This document shows, piece after piece, positions 13,764-13,782 of a stretch of 13,782 nt of DNA. The position numbers were made by a program, and so were the translations under genes. How positions within the stretch are numbered: position 1 is the first letter of the stretch; each line of letters starts with the position of its first letter. Under the pieces are notes generated by a model that saw only the letters and a list, made by a program, of their open reading frames with translations, was not told where the DNA came from and did no database searches. Origin of the DNA: an uncultured Collinsella sp. (GTDB lineage: Bacteria; Actinomycetota; Coriobacteriia; Coriobacteriales; Coriobacteriaceae); contig URBP01000057.1 in assembly GCA_900546105.1 (NCBI GenBank), positions 1 to 13,782 of the forward strand. Reading direction: 5' to 3'.

Positions 13764-13782
13764 CGGATAGCGAGGGGAGTCA

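Noticed and set aside
11155..13782. Prophage or integrative element boundaries around the accessory genes
   Set aside because: No integrase, attachment-site repeats or tRNA were found in the window, so an island is plausible but not supported.

Overview
The window looks like chromosomal DNA of a high-GC, Gram-positive gut actinobacterium, most likely Collinsella or a close relative in the Coriobacteriia. This is inferred from the GC-rich coding style, strong AGGAGG ribosome sites, an FchA-FolD one-carbon pair, a C69 dipeptidase, short Gly/Ser-linked lipoproteins and a Tat-exported, wall-anchored enzyme with an LxxTG signal. No marker gene is present, so the genus is not proven. No tRNA, rRNA, CRISPR array or transposase gene was seen.

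The left half (1-6557) is almost wholly on the minus strand. Reading in that direction: a promoter at 6529-6557 drives fchA and folD, which are separated by 2 nt. A 234-bp AT-rich element with near-perfect long inverted ends and a central 20-bp stem-loop follows. Next come a C69 peptidase, then a phasin-like small protein with a UbiB/ABC1 kinase-like membrane protein behind it, closed by a clear terminator at 706-733. Beyond that lie a promoter candidate, a recognisable cobalamin riboswitch (about 488-662) and the N-terminal part of an exported protein that runs off the left edge. B12 supply therefore probably controls that exported protein.

The middle (6558-11131) reads rightward and is a cell-surface block. 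It holds two tandem paralogous lipoproteins, each preceded by the same 18-bp sequence and followed by a terminator. After them comes an 830-residue Tat-exported phosphatidylinositol-specific phospholipase C-like protein with an N-terminal beta-trefoil-like region and a C-terminal LADTG anchor.

The right end (11157-13782) is accessory in character. It has a small PH-like protein (minus strand), a HicA toxin with a HicB-HTH antitoxin whose upstream region carries inverted TTAGC/GCTAA sites, a 12-bp perfect hairpin, a compact ADP-ribosylglycohydrolase, a 74-residue gene broken by two single-base frameshifts, a possible structured RNA and a 30-residue ORF. A ribosome site at the very end suggests another gene just outside.

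The best candidates for new biology are the B12-riboswitch-controlled exported protein, the long inverted-repeat element, the wall-anchored PI-PLC and the small-gene cluster behind the ADP-ribosylglycohydrolase.
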